Shown here one piece after another: positions 12,231-23,100 of a stretch of 64,000 bases of DNA. The position numbers and the translations under genes were made by a program. The DNA lies in contig CM054061.1 in assembly GCA_028641055.1 (NCBI GenBank), positions 56,248,993 through 56,312,992 on the forward strand, given 5' to 3'. The stretch is from Alopecurus myosuroides (Eukaryota; Streptophyta; Magnoliopsida; Poales; Poaceae). How positions within the stretch are numbered: position 1 is the stretch's first letter; each line of letters begins with the position of its first letter. The notes below the pieces were generated by a model. That model was not told the DNA's origin, made no database searches, and saw only the letters and a list, made by a program, of their open reading frames with translations.

Positions 12231-12963
12231 TGCTTTGACATGGATGTCCATCAAGGAAGCCTTTTGTCACCACTTTGCCGTCGTACTCACTGCCTCCGGC
12301 TAGTCCGCCACCCACCCTTCCCCGCACCCCTTACACGTTCATCGTCAATGACCTCCGTCCATTGTGGTGCGCGTCCTGTTCTTTTCGGCATCTCAGCCGT
12401 CTTCCACGTGGACCCCACGGTGACGGGTCATCGCCCCACCGCCTCACGGACAATGATATCAGGTACCGCCTGCCGCACCAGTGGCACAAGCGGGGTGGTG
12501 TACATGGCTTCCCATGCTCTTCTCATGCTGTTTTAGCTTTTAGGATAGCTTTACCCACCTGAAGCCTAGAAATTTATTTTCATTTCAAACTGAAATCTCA
12601 AAGTTTTAAACTGGAACACTATTTTAGGTTGCAGTGGTATCCCCGTCCAACAAGAAATCTTCCAATAGATTGTCCTAGAACAACCCCTGGCCGCCGGACG
12701 CTCGAGATTTGTGGAATGCCAATATAAATGATGGTCCTATATAAAATGTCCTAAATTTATTTGATGGAAAATTCTCTTGCAAATAAAGTTGGATTAGGGA
12801 GGCGGAGATAGTTGGTGGAGGAAGAAGTAGATGAGTGATTAATTGTTAAAAAAGTCAGCAATGTTGCTTGATATGCACGGGGATGTAAATATTGTTTGAC
12901 AGGATTGGTATTGAACCATTAAAATATGTATGTCCCTGTTGCAACGCACGGGAAATTACCTAG
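12231..12963 (+). mobile_element. Possible Helitron 3' portion carrying a GC-rich gene fragment
   Basis: The stretch at 12240-12560 is GC-rich and open in two frames, ending with a DNDIRYRLPHQWHKRGG-like segment that looks like a gene exon but is unrecognised. The stretch ends with TTGCAACGCACGGG (12940-12953), a few bases and CTAG (12960-12963) followed by T. That is the arrangement of grass Helitron 3' ends: a GC-rich hairpin of the CCCGTGCGTTGCAACGCACGGG kind, then CTAG, inserted before T. The left hairpin arm is degenerate (tccctg). No 5' TC end was identified, so the start given is only the start of the GC-rich fragment. Confidence 0.35.
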
Positions 12964-13044
12964 TTGAATTAAACAACAGATGCAGCTGGTTTGTCGAATT
13001 AACACAGGACGAAACCAATGACGAATGAACGGACGAAAAAGAAA

Positions 13045-13080
13045 CCTCCCTCCTTTTATTATTAGGTATAGATATAGATA
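13045..13080 (-). mobile_element. Possible inverted Helitron-like 5' end
   Basis: Read on the minus strand this segment is TCTATACCTAATAATAAAAG followed by GAGG, resembling the TC-start 5' ends of grass Helitrons. It lies 80 bp beyond the plus-strand CTAG end and points the other way. No matching 3' end was found upstream, so it may be an orphan end or chance similarity. Confidence 0.2.
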
Positions 13081-13203
13081 GCCATCATACCGACAGATTC
13101 TGCAACCCTCACAACTGCTCCTGTAAATTTCTATGTAACCATCTTCTAAATGTGAAACACTACCTATTTATGGCTGCTTCTGCTATAAATAGAGGCACAA
13201 AGC

Positions 13204-16200
13204 ATGACCACCGTGCCACCACGGTGTGTGATGGTGGCTTCGGTGCCCAGGCCGTGGGGGCGACAGCATGTCACGCCAATCCTCCTCGCCCTTCTCCACG
13301 TCCTGGCACCTCTTGGTCTGCCGCAATGCACAGCGGCTGGGTTGGGGGAGTCGGGGTTCCAGGCCTGGGACCTTCTGCCGCAGCGGCTATCGTGGTCGCT
13401 CATGAACAGCACCGCACAAAGCACCGTCGACCTCCCAACCTTTGTTGCCTTCGCGACACCAGGCGGCCCCGCGGCAGCCTGGCGCGGCTCGTGCTTCGCT
13501 GAGAACGAGGCCATTCTAACCCTCACGCCCGGGCCTGTCGGACCCAACGGCACAGGCGCCAGCATCGCCGGTGCTGTCCTACACCTTAAGGTCTCATTTA
13601 CATCGCCCTCCAAACCGCGAGCACTTCACAATGCCATTTCAGTTTGATTGACTTCTTTTGTCGAACCATGTCTGTTGACAACTTCAAATTTAAGTTCACA
13701 ACAGTTTTTAGTTTGATTTCACCATACATTCACTTGGCTTCTCAATTTCGCAAAGGATTTCCAGTTTTTAATTCCCATTAGTAAAATGGTGGTGTGTTCA
13801 TGTGATTGTGATCCAAACGACCTAGGAAGACTAAGGACTGAAAATAGAAAAGAAAATTGTTTCAAGAACTTAAGTAGTGAATCAATCGATTCACACAACC
13901 ATTTTATTTTGAAGTGGATATATATTCATACATTCTGTCATGTAAAGGACAATCTAGACTCTTATTGGTCTTCACTTGCGTTGGGCTGTTGGGCCAGCTC
14001 TGTGCATCAGCAGCTTCTACATTTTTCTTGCCAAATCAAAGTCCTTTATAACGAGGTTTGCCTTAACGAATATTTCATATATGTAGACTGCTTCAGCTCT
14101 AAGCTGGACATGCATGGATCTATATGTATTTGCGACGCCATACAGGATAGGATGGGATTACTACACTATGGCACGTCAACACACCTTCGAGATCAAATCG
14201 TGGGAATGTCCAGAAGAAATGGAATATGTAAGCTCCTCTACTTAGGTTGTTTTTCATTCGACCTCTTCCTTAAGTTTACAGAGTCACTTATTTTTTGCTA
14301 ACTAATTGTAGTAATTCATATCGGTGGATCTGTGATGCAGGTAAAGCAGCATGGACTTGCCATTTTTCTCATGCCCTCAGGCCTGCTTAGAACCTTTTTG
14401 TCTCTGGTTGATGTCATACCTCTGTTTTCGAATACTATTTTGGGAGAGGAAGCCAACTTGGCCTTTCTTAAGAAGCGCATGGGAGCTTCATTTGAGAAGC
14501 GTTCTCAGCCTTGGTCTGCTAATATAACAAAAGAAGATGTACGCTCTGGTGATTTTCTCGCTCTGTCGAAGATTCGAGGACGGTGGGGTGGGTTTGAGAC
14601 ATTGGAGAAATGGGTGACTGGCACATTTGCTGGGCACACCGCGGTTTGCTTGAAAGATGAGAATGGCACTCTCTGGGTTGCAGAATCAGGCTATGAAAAT
14701 GAAAAGGTACATGAATTTCTTGTTTCAGTAGAGAACATAGGCTTTCACCTACATTATTCCTCTGCTAAAAAAATGAGGAAGTTTAGTTGTTATATATTGC
14801 AGCAAATATTTTGAGGATGGTGCTCATTTCTAGCATAAGATGAGTAATTTTTGTAATATCCAGTGAGTCTGTGACTAGATTTTTAGTTTGATATATTTGC
14901 TATATCTGATTTAGCTGCATAAGCACCCGTTGTAGATGATTTATACATCACTTATCCGCATAAGAATGCTATTTATAGATATATTTTTAAGATTCAATTG
15001 TCAAGTAATTTGCATAGTAATAACTGTTACTAATAATAGGGCGAGGAAATCGTTGCTGCAGTTCCATGGGATGAATGGTGGGGAATGACCCTTAAAGATG
15101 ATTCAAATCCTCACGTTGCACTTTTGCCGTTACACCCTGATGTGCGGGCCAAGTTCAATGAAAGTGCTGCATGGGAATTCGTCCGAAGCATGTATGGAAA
15201 ACCCTATGGATATCATAACATGATATTTAGTTGGATTGATACAACGTCGGACAATTACCCACCACCTCTTGATGCTAACCTGGTATACCTCCATTGCTCT
15301 TCGGTCCTTGGTACACTTGTATCAGTGTTTCAGTCTCTAATTAAGTAGAATGCATATTTTAGAGCTTTATGATGTTAATTTTAGCCATGTTGGATACTTA
15401 TGATAAGTGCGTCTACAACATATATTACTTACTGCACTGAAATACAGTAGGAGTCATCCCATGCATTGTACCCGCATCAACAAAATTGGTACCCAACATA
15501 CAAAATCAACATGAAATTTACGGGTGAAATTAAAAAATTGCCTAGCTCTTGTAGATATTTTACGGGTGTAAGTGATTTCTCTACATAGATATTCCTGATT
15601 CCTACATAGTGAAAATATATACAAGAGCTAGTTAACTTTTTAAATAGACAAGGTTTGCTATATGCCTATACATTCAGAAAAAACTGTTGGTGGGTTTTCT
15701 GGTAGTGTGATTCTATTATGCATAAAAGCAGTGGCGGAGCTTGAAAAAAAATCATGGGCGGCCAGCTATAAGAAAACACAAACACAAAAAATCATACCGG
15801 TTTATTAGCCATTACTATAGATTTGTAAACTGTTGATTTGTGTGAAGTCAGACGTTGTGTATTTTTTGGTGTTTTTCAAATTGAAGTGAGGGCAAATGAT
15901 CTCTTGCTGGTGCTCGCTAGTGTTATCTCATTTTCTTTTCAAGAGAAAATCTGGCCTTCCGCGTGGCTGTGCAAAAGTGCAACACAAATTTGTTAAGCAA
16001 TCCTCCCTGCCATCAAATTACTAACCAAAATTTCGGAAAGAAAAAAAAGTAGCTAAGAGGGAATTTGGAAAAGGGTATGCCTTGATTCAGTGCCCGTGCT
16101 GTGGATGCCCCCTGGCTGTGGGCAGGGACGCGAAACTGCAACCCTCTTGTGCCCTCCACTTATTCCCCCTATTCTGCCTTTCTTTACTTGTCTAAATCGC

Positions 16201-17772
16201 TATATCTAGCCCCATCTTGCATGGACCCATGTTTCTATCGTGAGCAGAGGAGACTGGAGAATGAATGGGAAAGAGGGAGGCGACTTGCTGCGAGCGAACA
16301 AGCAACGATTGTAACTCAAGGCCTTTGTGCATGGACTGGGCCTTACATAAGATGCATAGAAGTCAAAAGAAATGCAAAAAAGCTGGGCGGGCCATGGCCC
16401 GGTTAGGCCCTAACGAAGCTCCGCCAGTGCATAAAAGGTGACTGAATAGATATGGAGGATCCGTAAACTTCGGAACAAGTATATGTACAGGTCCTCCTAA
16501 ACTTGTTAAGGCTGAACTTATATTATCTTTCCTACTTATAAATACTCCCTCCGATCCATATTAATAGGTGCTGAAGTGGATGTATTTAGACATGTTTTAT
16601 TGCTAGATACATCCACTTTAGCACCTATTAATATGGATCGGAGGGAGTATTTGAGTTGGTGCTCGTCCGTGTTCTGTTGTTTTCTAGCCTTTTGTCGTCT
16701 CAGCCCTGACAAATGGGACAATACAGACTTACGAGTAAAGCATCAAGCTACCATCTCCTCGGCTGGCACACCCAAAAATGTTATTCACATGCGCTTCCCT
16801 GAATTTCTCTAAGACCAAGCTTTTGTTAACAAAAAATATATTGATTACGTGATACAAAATTTGTATGTTAGATTTAAATTAAAATGCACTGTCCATTGAT
16901 ACCGATTTCTATCAGGTAATCGACATATATACTTATACTAAATGTTGGTAATGGCTGCTCTGTCAATGTGAGGCAGCTTACAACCACATAATTGCTACCA
17001 TTGGAGTAATTCAGTTCATCTTGCTCTGTTTCTAGGTAATGGCTGCTATGTCAATATGGACCCGATTACAACCACAGTATGCTTCTAACATGTTGAATGA
17101 AGCCCTCAACAAACGGCTTGGGACTGAGGTTCGTATAGCTATCTTGCAAATATGCCTGATGCGGAATCGCACATGAAGAAAAGAAAAAGGCTGAATCAAT
17201 AAATTTTTGCATTAGTACTAAATAAATACTCCAGTAGATATGACCTGCTGGCTGCTACTACCATGTAGCAACTGGATCTTCACGGGATCATTACGGAGGC
17301 CGAGAAACGGGGCATGTCCTTCAACCAGCTGCTCACCATACCCGAGCAAGACGAGTGGGTGTACAGCGACGGCAAGTCAACAACATGCGTCGCCTTCGTC
17401 CTCGCAGTGTACAAGGCGGCCGGGGTGTTCGCTCCCTTCACGGAGTCGATCCAGGTCACTGAATTCACCGTAAGTAGCAGTGCTTCGAACTTGCTTACCG
17501 TTGATTGCTCCAGCGGCGAACTCTCCACTGAGTGACACACTGCCTCTTCTCTACTTTAGATTCGGGATGCCTACACGCTGAGGATCTTCGAGGACAATAG
17601 GACGAGGTTGCCTGGGTGGTGCAACGGCGACGCGGACGGGCTCCCCTTCTGCCAGATCCTTGGGGAGTACAAGATGGAGCTCCCGGAATACAACACGATC
17701 CAGCCCTACGCCCACATGAACGAGAAATGCCCGACCTTGCCGCCTACTTACAATAGGACGATGCGATGTTGA
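13204..17772 (+). CDS. Conserved plant protein, probably secreted, permuted papain/NlpC-P60-like hydrolase fold (seven exons)
   Basis: Exons join(13204-13590, 14087-14227, 14341-14706, 15040-15282, 17036-17128, 17269-17469, 17560-17772) give 548 codons including TGA. All six introns are GT-AG, and every exon is a multiple of three, so all introns are phase 0. Residues ~20-42 (ILLALLHVLAPLG core) look like a signal peptide after a short basic stretch; a second ATG at 13231 could be the real start. Exons 2-3 hold DLYVFATPYRIGWDYYTMAR and GGFETLEKWVTGTFAGHTAV; exon 4 holds PWDEWWGMTLKDDSNPHVAL; exon 6 holds EQDEWVYSDGKSTTCVAFVL. The conserved His (~275) precedes the conserved Cys (~450), the order seen in circularly permuted papain-fold (YiiX-like) proteins, which suggests a thiol hydrolase in the secretory pathway. 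This fold assignment is my inference; the family is otherwise uncharacterised to me. No frame breaks were seen. Intron 4 (1753 bp) holds a hAT-like element and a Stowaway MITE. Confidence 0.85.
15729..16429. mobile_element. Non-autonomous hAT-like element in intron 4
   Basis: The left end CAGTGGCGGAGCTT and right end AAGCTCCGCCAGTG form a 14-bp terminal inverted repeat with one mismatch. It is flanked by an exact 8-bp duplication CATAAAAG (15721-15728 and 16430-16437). An 8-bp target duplication with CAGTGGCGGAGC-type ends marks the hAT superfamily. The 701-bp body has no transposase; its open frame 16101-16406 has no recognisable domain. It lies wholly within intron 4 of the 13204-17772 gene. 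Confidence 0.85.
16545..16647. mobile_element. Stowaway MITE (Tc1/Mariner) in intron 4
   Basis: A 103-bp near-perfect palindrome with ends CTCCCTCCGATCCATATTAA and its complement, flanked by TA on both sides (16543-16544, 16648-16649). The CTCCCTCCG terminus, TA target and hairpin structure are diagnostic of Triticeae Stowaway MITEs. It will form a strong stem-loop in the pre-mRNA of the host gene. Confidence 0.95.
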
Positions 17773-18369
17773 TATTTTCCTCGATGACTTATCCGTATCG
17801 CCTCATGTGTAATTAGTTTGGAGCATTTCACGTAAATAGACCACCTGGTGCAATGTCTAGCAGATCCCTTAAAACCCCTTGAACCTCAAAAATCGGATCG
17901 TTGTGCAGTTTTGGGCTTTGTTTTTGGCACAAACAGAAACCGCACATCAGCCTAGCCCGTATAAATTTCTATAGTGAACCTTAAATCGCCGTCCGCGCGA
18001 CATATGTAGGCTTGGCCACTGTTTACTGCACATAGCCATCATTTTACCCCACCACCCGGTGCCGCGTGATTTGGCCATTTTGGCAAACCTCCGATCACCA
18101 TCTAACCCCCATTTGAAAGCGAGGATGTGGCCGTTGAACAAACTCCCGTGGTGCTATATATACCGGTGGCGGCTATTTTAAGGGTCGAACTCTGGTTGCT
18201 GGGCGAGCCACTGTTACCATAACCATCGAACCTCTGCCCTGTTCTCAAAGAGCTAGATCCTTTTTAAGGGATCGATTCTCTTATGCCAAAAGAAGGAATC
18301 ATCTCAGTCTTAGCGGGGTTGGCAAAAAAGGCCACATCTCCACTGCAATTCCATCCTATTAAACGATAA
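17773..18369. other. 3' flank of the seven-exon gene
   Basis: Sequence after the TGA at 17770-17772. The first part is presumably 3' UTR, though I see no clear AATAAA signal. The rest has no recognisable gene or repeat boundary. The 17947-18141 minus open frame is short and without domain. Confidence 0.4.
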
Positions 18370-19593
18370 TCTCATTTGTTTTTGAAACGAAGGCAAAAAC
18401 TTTGTCTTATCCATTAATTAAGAAGAAGATGCCTGATTTATTAGCGGAAGAAACCGAGCGAAAACCATACAGCGAACACCAACACCACAAGGAGGGGACC
18501 ACACAAACACAGAGAGCAACATCTAAAGCAGGCAACATCTAAATCAACAACCTCCCTCGACCTATCACAACCGCGAACTAGCAACAACCCTAGGACCAAT
18601 CAGCTGCTGAAACTTTCCGTACTATTCTCCGTTTTCTTCTTTTGCCCCTTATAGAAACCTTGATGAGAGATTTCTCCACCTTCCTGATTACGTCCTCCGA
18701 AGCCTTCCCTGCCAAGACGCAGACAATTTCCTTGCCATAGCCAGGGCTAGTCGCCTCTAAACAGGCAAGCAACCCGCAAAGCTCTTTTGCAAAAAGGGCC
18801 TCAGAGCTAGAAGCCAACACTCTTCCATTGCCCATAGAGGGCGTCGAGTCCACCGCCAAAGACTCGAAAGATGTCAACTCCATCGAAAGCACCACAAATG
18901 AATCCCCACATGACTCTTGAAACTCTGTTGTGGTCCACAAGGCCAGAGCCAAGGCCAAATTGAAGTGCTTCCTCAACCATAGACGACTTCTGCTCAATTG
19001 AGTCAAGCGGAAATGAAGCCTCCGTGGGGGCAAGACCCATTCCGCCAGAAGTACATGCCACCGACGGATGCAAAGAATCGCCAAATCGTGCCAACAACAA
19101 CTTGGTAGTTGCCACTTCTTCACGAAGGGGGCGAGATGCCTCCTCAATGCAGTCAACGACCAGCTGACGGAGCTCCATGCGCAGCAAGGCAAAATGGGAC
19201 TGAAAGACAGAGTTACTGAACTCCTCGCAACACCTAGGAGGGGGCCTTGGATGCACCGCATCACAACCCTAAGACGAAGCGGGACGACAGGGCTGAGCGG
19301 AAGGAGCAGGAGCGTCCGAAGAACGAGCCCGAGCATCTTGAGAGCAAGAACGAGCGGAGAACGTGCGCGACAGAAATGCTCCCAATGACCGGGATGACGC
19401 CATCGGATGCATCTGAAGTGCCAGCATTGATTGTGCCGGTTGCAGAGCAGAGTTGAAGCAGCGCTGAGAAGTGGGGGCCGGAGGCGACCGAGTTCTTAAT
19501 CTGTAAAACGATATTCCCACCTGATGCCAGTACTCGGAGGTTGCCAAAATGTTAACGATATAGGCTGCCTCGAGATCGAGCTCAGGTGATGAG
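18370..19593 (-). mobile_element. LINE-like non-LTR retrotransposon remnant (minus strand)
   Basis: Read on the minus strand, the region ends in GGATAAGACAAAGTTTTTGC, then CTTCGTTTCAAAAACAAA (plus 18376-18420), similar to 3' tails of Triticeae LINEs with a short A-rich end. Upstream on that strand are open frames 18807-19256 and 18590-19336. They show a leucine-rich segment FALLRMELRQLVVDCIEEA and an ending KASEDVIRKVEKSLIKVSIR that I associate with repeat-derived grass ORFs, in two frames, so the coding is broken. No reverse transcriptase is visible. The Copia element at 19594 interrupts the flank. Class assignment is tentative. Confidence 0.4.
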
Positions 19594-19940
19594 TGATGGA
19601 TAAGCCCTTGTACTGTGGTCTTTGTGGGGCTGGTCTTTGTACTAGGGTGCACATGGTCCTTGTGTCAAGGACTGATTGTTAGGATAGGGTCAAGGACTGT
19701 CTGTTAGGATAAGGTCAAGGACTGTCTGTTAGGATAAGGTCAAGGACTGTCTTTTAGGATAGGGTCAAGGACATCATCTTAGACTAGCATCTAGAATATG
19801 CTTGGCTGGCTAGCAGCCTATAAATATGTACCCCCAACCCCTCAGGTTGGTATGGCATTGTGTGAGAAAAAAACCAACGAAAATTGCCCCAACTCTCCTA
19901 GTGTCATCCACTATCAATGCTCGGGCTGAAACTGCTCTCA
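19594..19940 (+). repeat. 5' LTR of the Copia element
   Basis: 347 bp starting TGATGGATAAGCCC and ending ACTGCTCTCA. It contains tandem copies of a 25-bp unit (ggtcaaggactgtctgttag plus gataa) at about 19672-19772, and a TATAAATA box at 19819-19826 that probably serves element transcription. It is one 25-bp unit and one C longer than the 3' LTR. Confidence 0.93.
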
Positions 19941-19942
19941 AG

Positions 19943-19955
19943 TGGTATCAGAGCC
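19943..19955 (+). other. Primer-binding site (initiator tRNA-Met type)
   Basis: TGGTATCAGAGCC, two bases after the 5' LTR, is the standard plant retrotransposon site complementary to the 3' end of initiator methionine tRNA. Confidence 0.93.
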
Positions 19956-20128
19956 AAGTTGTCTTGTAGTCTGAGCATCTCCTGCTCACCTCTCTCCCCG
20001 GGAGCTGAGCAGCTCCAGCCGGTAGCACCAGTTGCTCCAACTGCCCCTGGTTACTCTCCACCATCCGGACTGTCAAGCAGAAACTCGTCAGCCTCTACTC
20101 CACGCAACAGCCCCCTCAGCAGCAAGCC

Positions 20129-23100
20129 ATGTCCGCAAGCCCCTCTCAGCACACAGCTACCTCAAGCACACGTCGTCGGCAGGAGGCCGAGCGCGCCGTG
20201 GTAGAGGAGCGTGAGCGAGTGGCTATAGCAGCCGCTGCGGCGGCAGCAAGAGCATCGAGGCTGGCAGCGGCGGAGCTGGCAGCAGCCAGAGCGGAGTTAA
20301 AAGCAGTTAGAGCGGAGGTAGAAGCAGCAGCGGCGGCGGAGGCAGCACGTGAGTCTACGACGGAGGCCAAGGCACTCCGCAGCAGCTCCAGCAGCTCCGT
20401 CTCGGCTGACGACAGCGTCGACGCAGACCGCGACGACACAACGCGGGAGCGGGCGGCGCAGTGGGCAGCCGAGCAAGCCGGTGCACATCGCGGTGGCGCT
20501 CCAAGAGGAGGCGTGCATGGCGACGGCGGCTGGGTCGACCAAGACCGAGGCCTCTACGAGGTCCGGACTGTGGTCAGGGATGTTGGTCCCGGTGTTGGGT
20601 GGCCTACCCTCACCAAAACCAACTACGTCGAGTGGGCCGCGATCATGAAGATTAGGCTCCAAGTGCGGCACATGTGGGAGGCCGTCCAGGACGGCGACGT
20701 CGACCACCATGAGGATCCACGGGTGCTGGACGCCCTCATCGCCGCAGTCCCGCCCGAGATGCAGTTCTCGCTCTCAAACAAGCAGACTGCCAAGGAGGCT
20801 TGGGACGCCATCGCTGCGGCATGCATCGGCAGCGACCGTGCTCGCAAGTCCACACTGCAGGCACTTCGCAAGGAGTGGGAGAACCTGGCCTTCAAGCCAG
20901 GTGAAGACGTTGATGACTTTGCTCTATGTCTCAACACTCTGTTGCAGAAGATGGTGCAGTTCGGCGATCTGACCTACAACGAAGAGAGAGCTGTCGAGAA
21001 GCTCTTTCGGTGCATCCCCGAGAAGTACAAGCAGATGGCTCGCTCGATCGAGTCTTTGCTGGACCTCTCCACGATGACGATCGAGGAGGCGATCGGTCGC
21101 CTCAAGGTCGTCGACACCGACGAGCCACCGTCTATCTCGGGGCCCGTCGCCACCGGCGGGAAGCTGCTCCTATCTCGGGAGCAGTGGGATGCTGGCCTCG
21201 TCGACAGGAAGAAGGGGGGTCCTCTTCCACGGCTGGCGGCCGCAAGCGCGGCAAGCCGCGCAAGGCGCGAAAAGGCGCCCACAACAAGGCACAAGGACGT
21301 GCTGAAGGTGACGCCCGCGAAGGTGCCAGGGACGGTGCCGCTGGCAAGCCCAAGCCGGCACAGGACAGCAGTTGCCACAACTGTGGCCGGCGTGGCCATT
21401 GGGCCAATGAATGTCGACAGCCACGACGCGGCCAGGCCAATGTCGCACATGCGGAGGAGGAGGAGACGGCTCTCTTCATGGCGCATGAAAGCATCGAGCT
21501 ACCTCCAGCGGCACCAGCCGCAGCGGCTCTCCTCCACCTTGACGAGCCAAAAGCTCACGCCCTTCTTGGCGATGGTTCCGGGAAGGACAAGACTAGCGGG
21601 TGGTGCCTCGACACCGGCGCCACCCACCAAATGACAGGTCGACGGGAGTTCTTCGCCGAGCTCGACTCCGACGTACGAGGCTTCGTCAAGTTCGGGGATG
21701 CCTCTGTCGTGGAGATTAAGGGTGTCGGCTCCGTCATCTTCACCGCCAAGACTGGAGAGCACCGGCTGCTCACCGGTGTCTACTACATCCCCGCGCTGAA
21801 GAACTCCATCATCAGCCTGGGACAGCTGGACGAGAATGGCTCGCGCGTGCTGATTGAGCATGGGACCCTACGCATCTGGGATCGCCAACGTCGCCTTCTC
21901 GCCAAGGTAACCAGAGGTGAAAACCGTCTCTACGTCCTTGACGTGCAGGTGGCACAACCCCTCTGTCTTGCTGCTCGTCGGGACGACGAGGCATGGCAGT
22001 GGCATGAGCGCTTTGGGCATCTTCACTTCGAGGCCCTGAACCGGCTCGGCGCCACGGAGATGGTGCGAGGCATGCCGTGCCTCGATCATGTGGAGCAGTT
22101 CTGCGACGTCTGCGTTCTGACGAAGCAGAAGCGACTCCCCTTTCCCCAGCGGACGAGCTTCCGAGCCAAGGAGAGGCTCGAGCTCGTGCACAGGGACTTG
22201 TGCAGCCCGGTAACTCTGGCCACACCAGGAGGTCGACGCTATTTCCCGCTGCTCGTCGATGACCTCTCTCGCTACATGTGGGTGACGGTCCTCGGCAGCA
22301 AGGGAGAGGCGGCAGACGCCATCAGGCGTGCACAGGTTGCTGTAGAGGCGGAAAGCGGCCGGAAATTGCGTGCCGCGCACCGACAACGGCGGCGAATTCA
22401 CAACGACTGAATTCACGTCATACTGCGCTGTTGAGGGCATCCAGTGCCACTACTCAGCGCTGTACAGCCCGCAACAGAACGTCGTTGTCGAGCGGCGCAA
22501 CCAAACGGTTGTGGGGATGGCTCGGGCTCTCCTGAAGCAGAGAGGGATGCCGGCTGTCTTCTGGGGAGAGGCGGTGCTGACGGCTGTCTACATCCTCAAC
22601 CGTTCGCCTACTAAGGCACTCGACGGCAAGACGCCGTACGAGGCTTGGCATGGGCGAAAGCCGGCGGTCTCCCACTTGCGGGTCTTTGGCTGTCTGGCAT
22701 TCGCCAAGGAGCTTGGCCACATCGGCAAGCTTGACGACAGGAGCACTCCGGGAGTGTTCATCGGCTACGCGGAGGGTTCGAAGGCCTACCGCATCCTTGA
22801 CCCAAAGACACAACGTGTGCGCACGGCGCGAGACGTCGCGTTCAATGAAGGGCGAGGATGGGCATGGGACAAGGCGGTGGATGACGGCTCGACTCCGACA
22901 TATGACGACTTCATTGTCGAGCACGTCCACTTCAAGGAAGCTGGGGGAGTAGGCAGTCCTTCATCGAGCAGGCCTACCTCAGTCCCCGAGTCTCCACCGA
23001 CCCTAGCATCCACTACACCGGCAGCACCACGCTCTCCGACCACGACCTCAGCTGCGACGAGCCCTTCACCGGCTCCAGTACAGTCGGCGGCGCCACGTAC

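Noticed and set aside
13164..13613. Minus-strand 149-codon frame over the first exon of the seven-exon gene
   Set aside because: Antisense shadow of a GC-rich exon; the plus frame has signal-peptide features and splices into a coherent protein.
18590..19336. 248-codon minus-strand frame as a host gene
   Set aside because: Starts weakly, overlaps another frame sharing the recognisable segments and sits by a LINE-like tail; treated as repeat-derived.
19943..19955. tRNA-like sequence
   Set aside because: It is only the 13-base primer-binding site complementary to tRNA-Met, not a tRNA gene. The same applies at 44878, 54568, 58066 and 60574. No tRNA or rRNA gene was seen in the window.
20146..22225. 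Long minus-strand frames over the Copia gag-pol
   Set aside because: Shadows of GC-rich coding sequence; plus strand has all Copia motifs.
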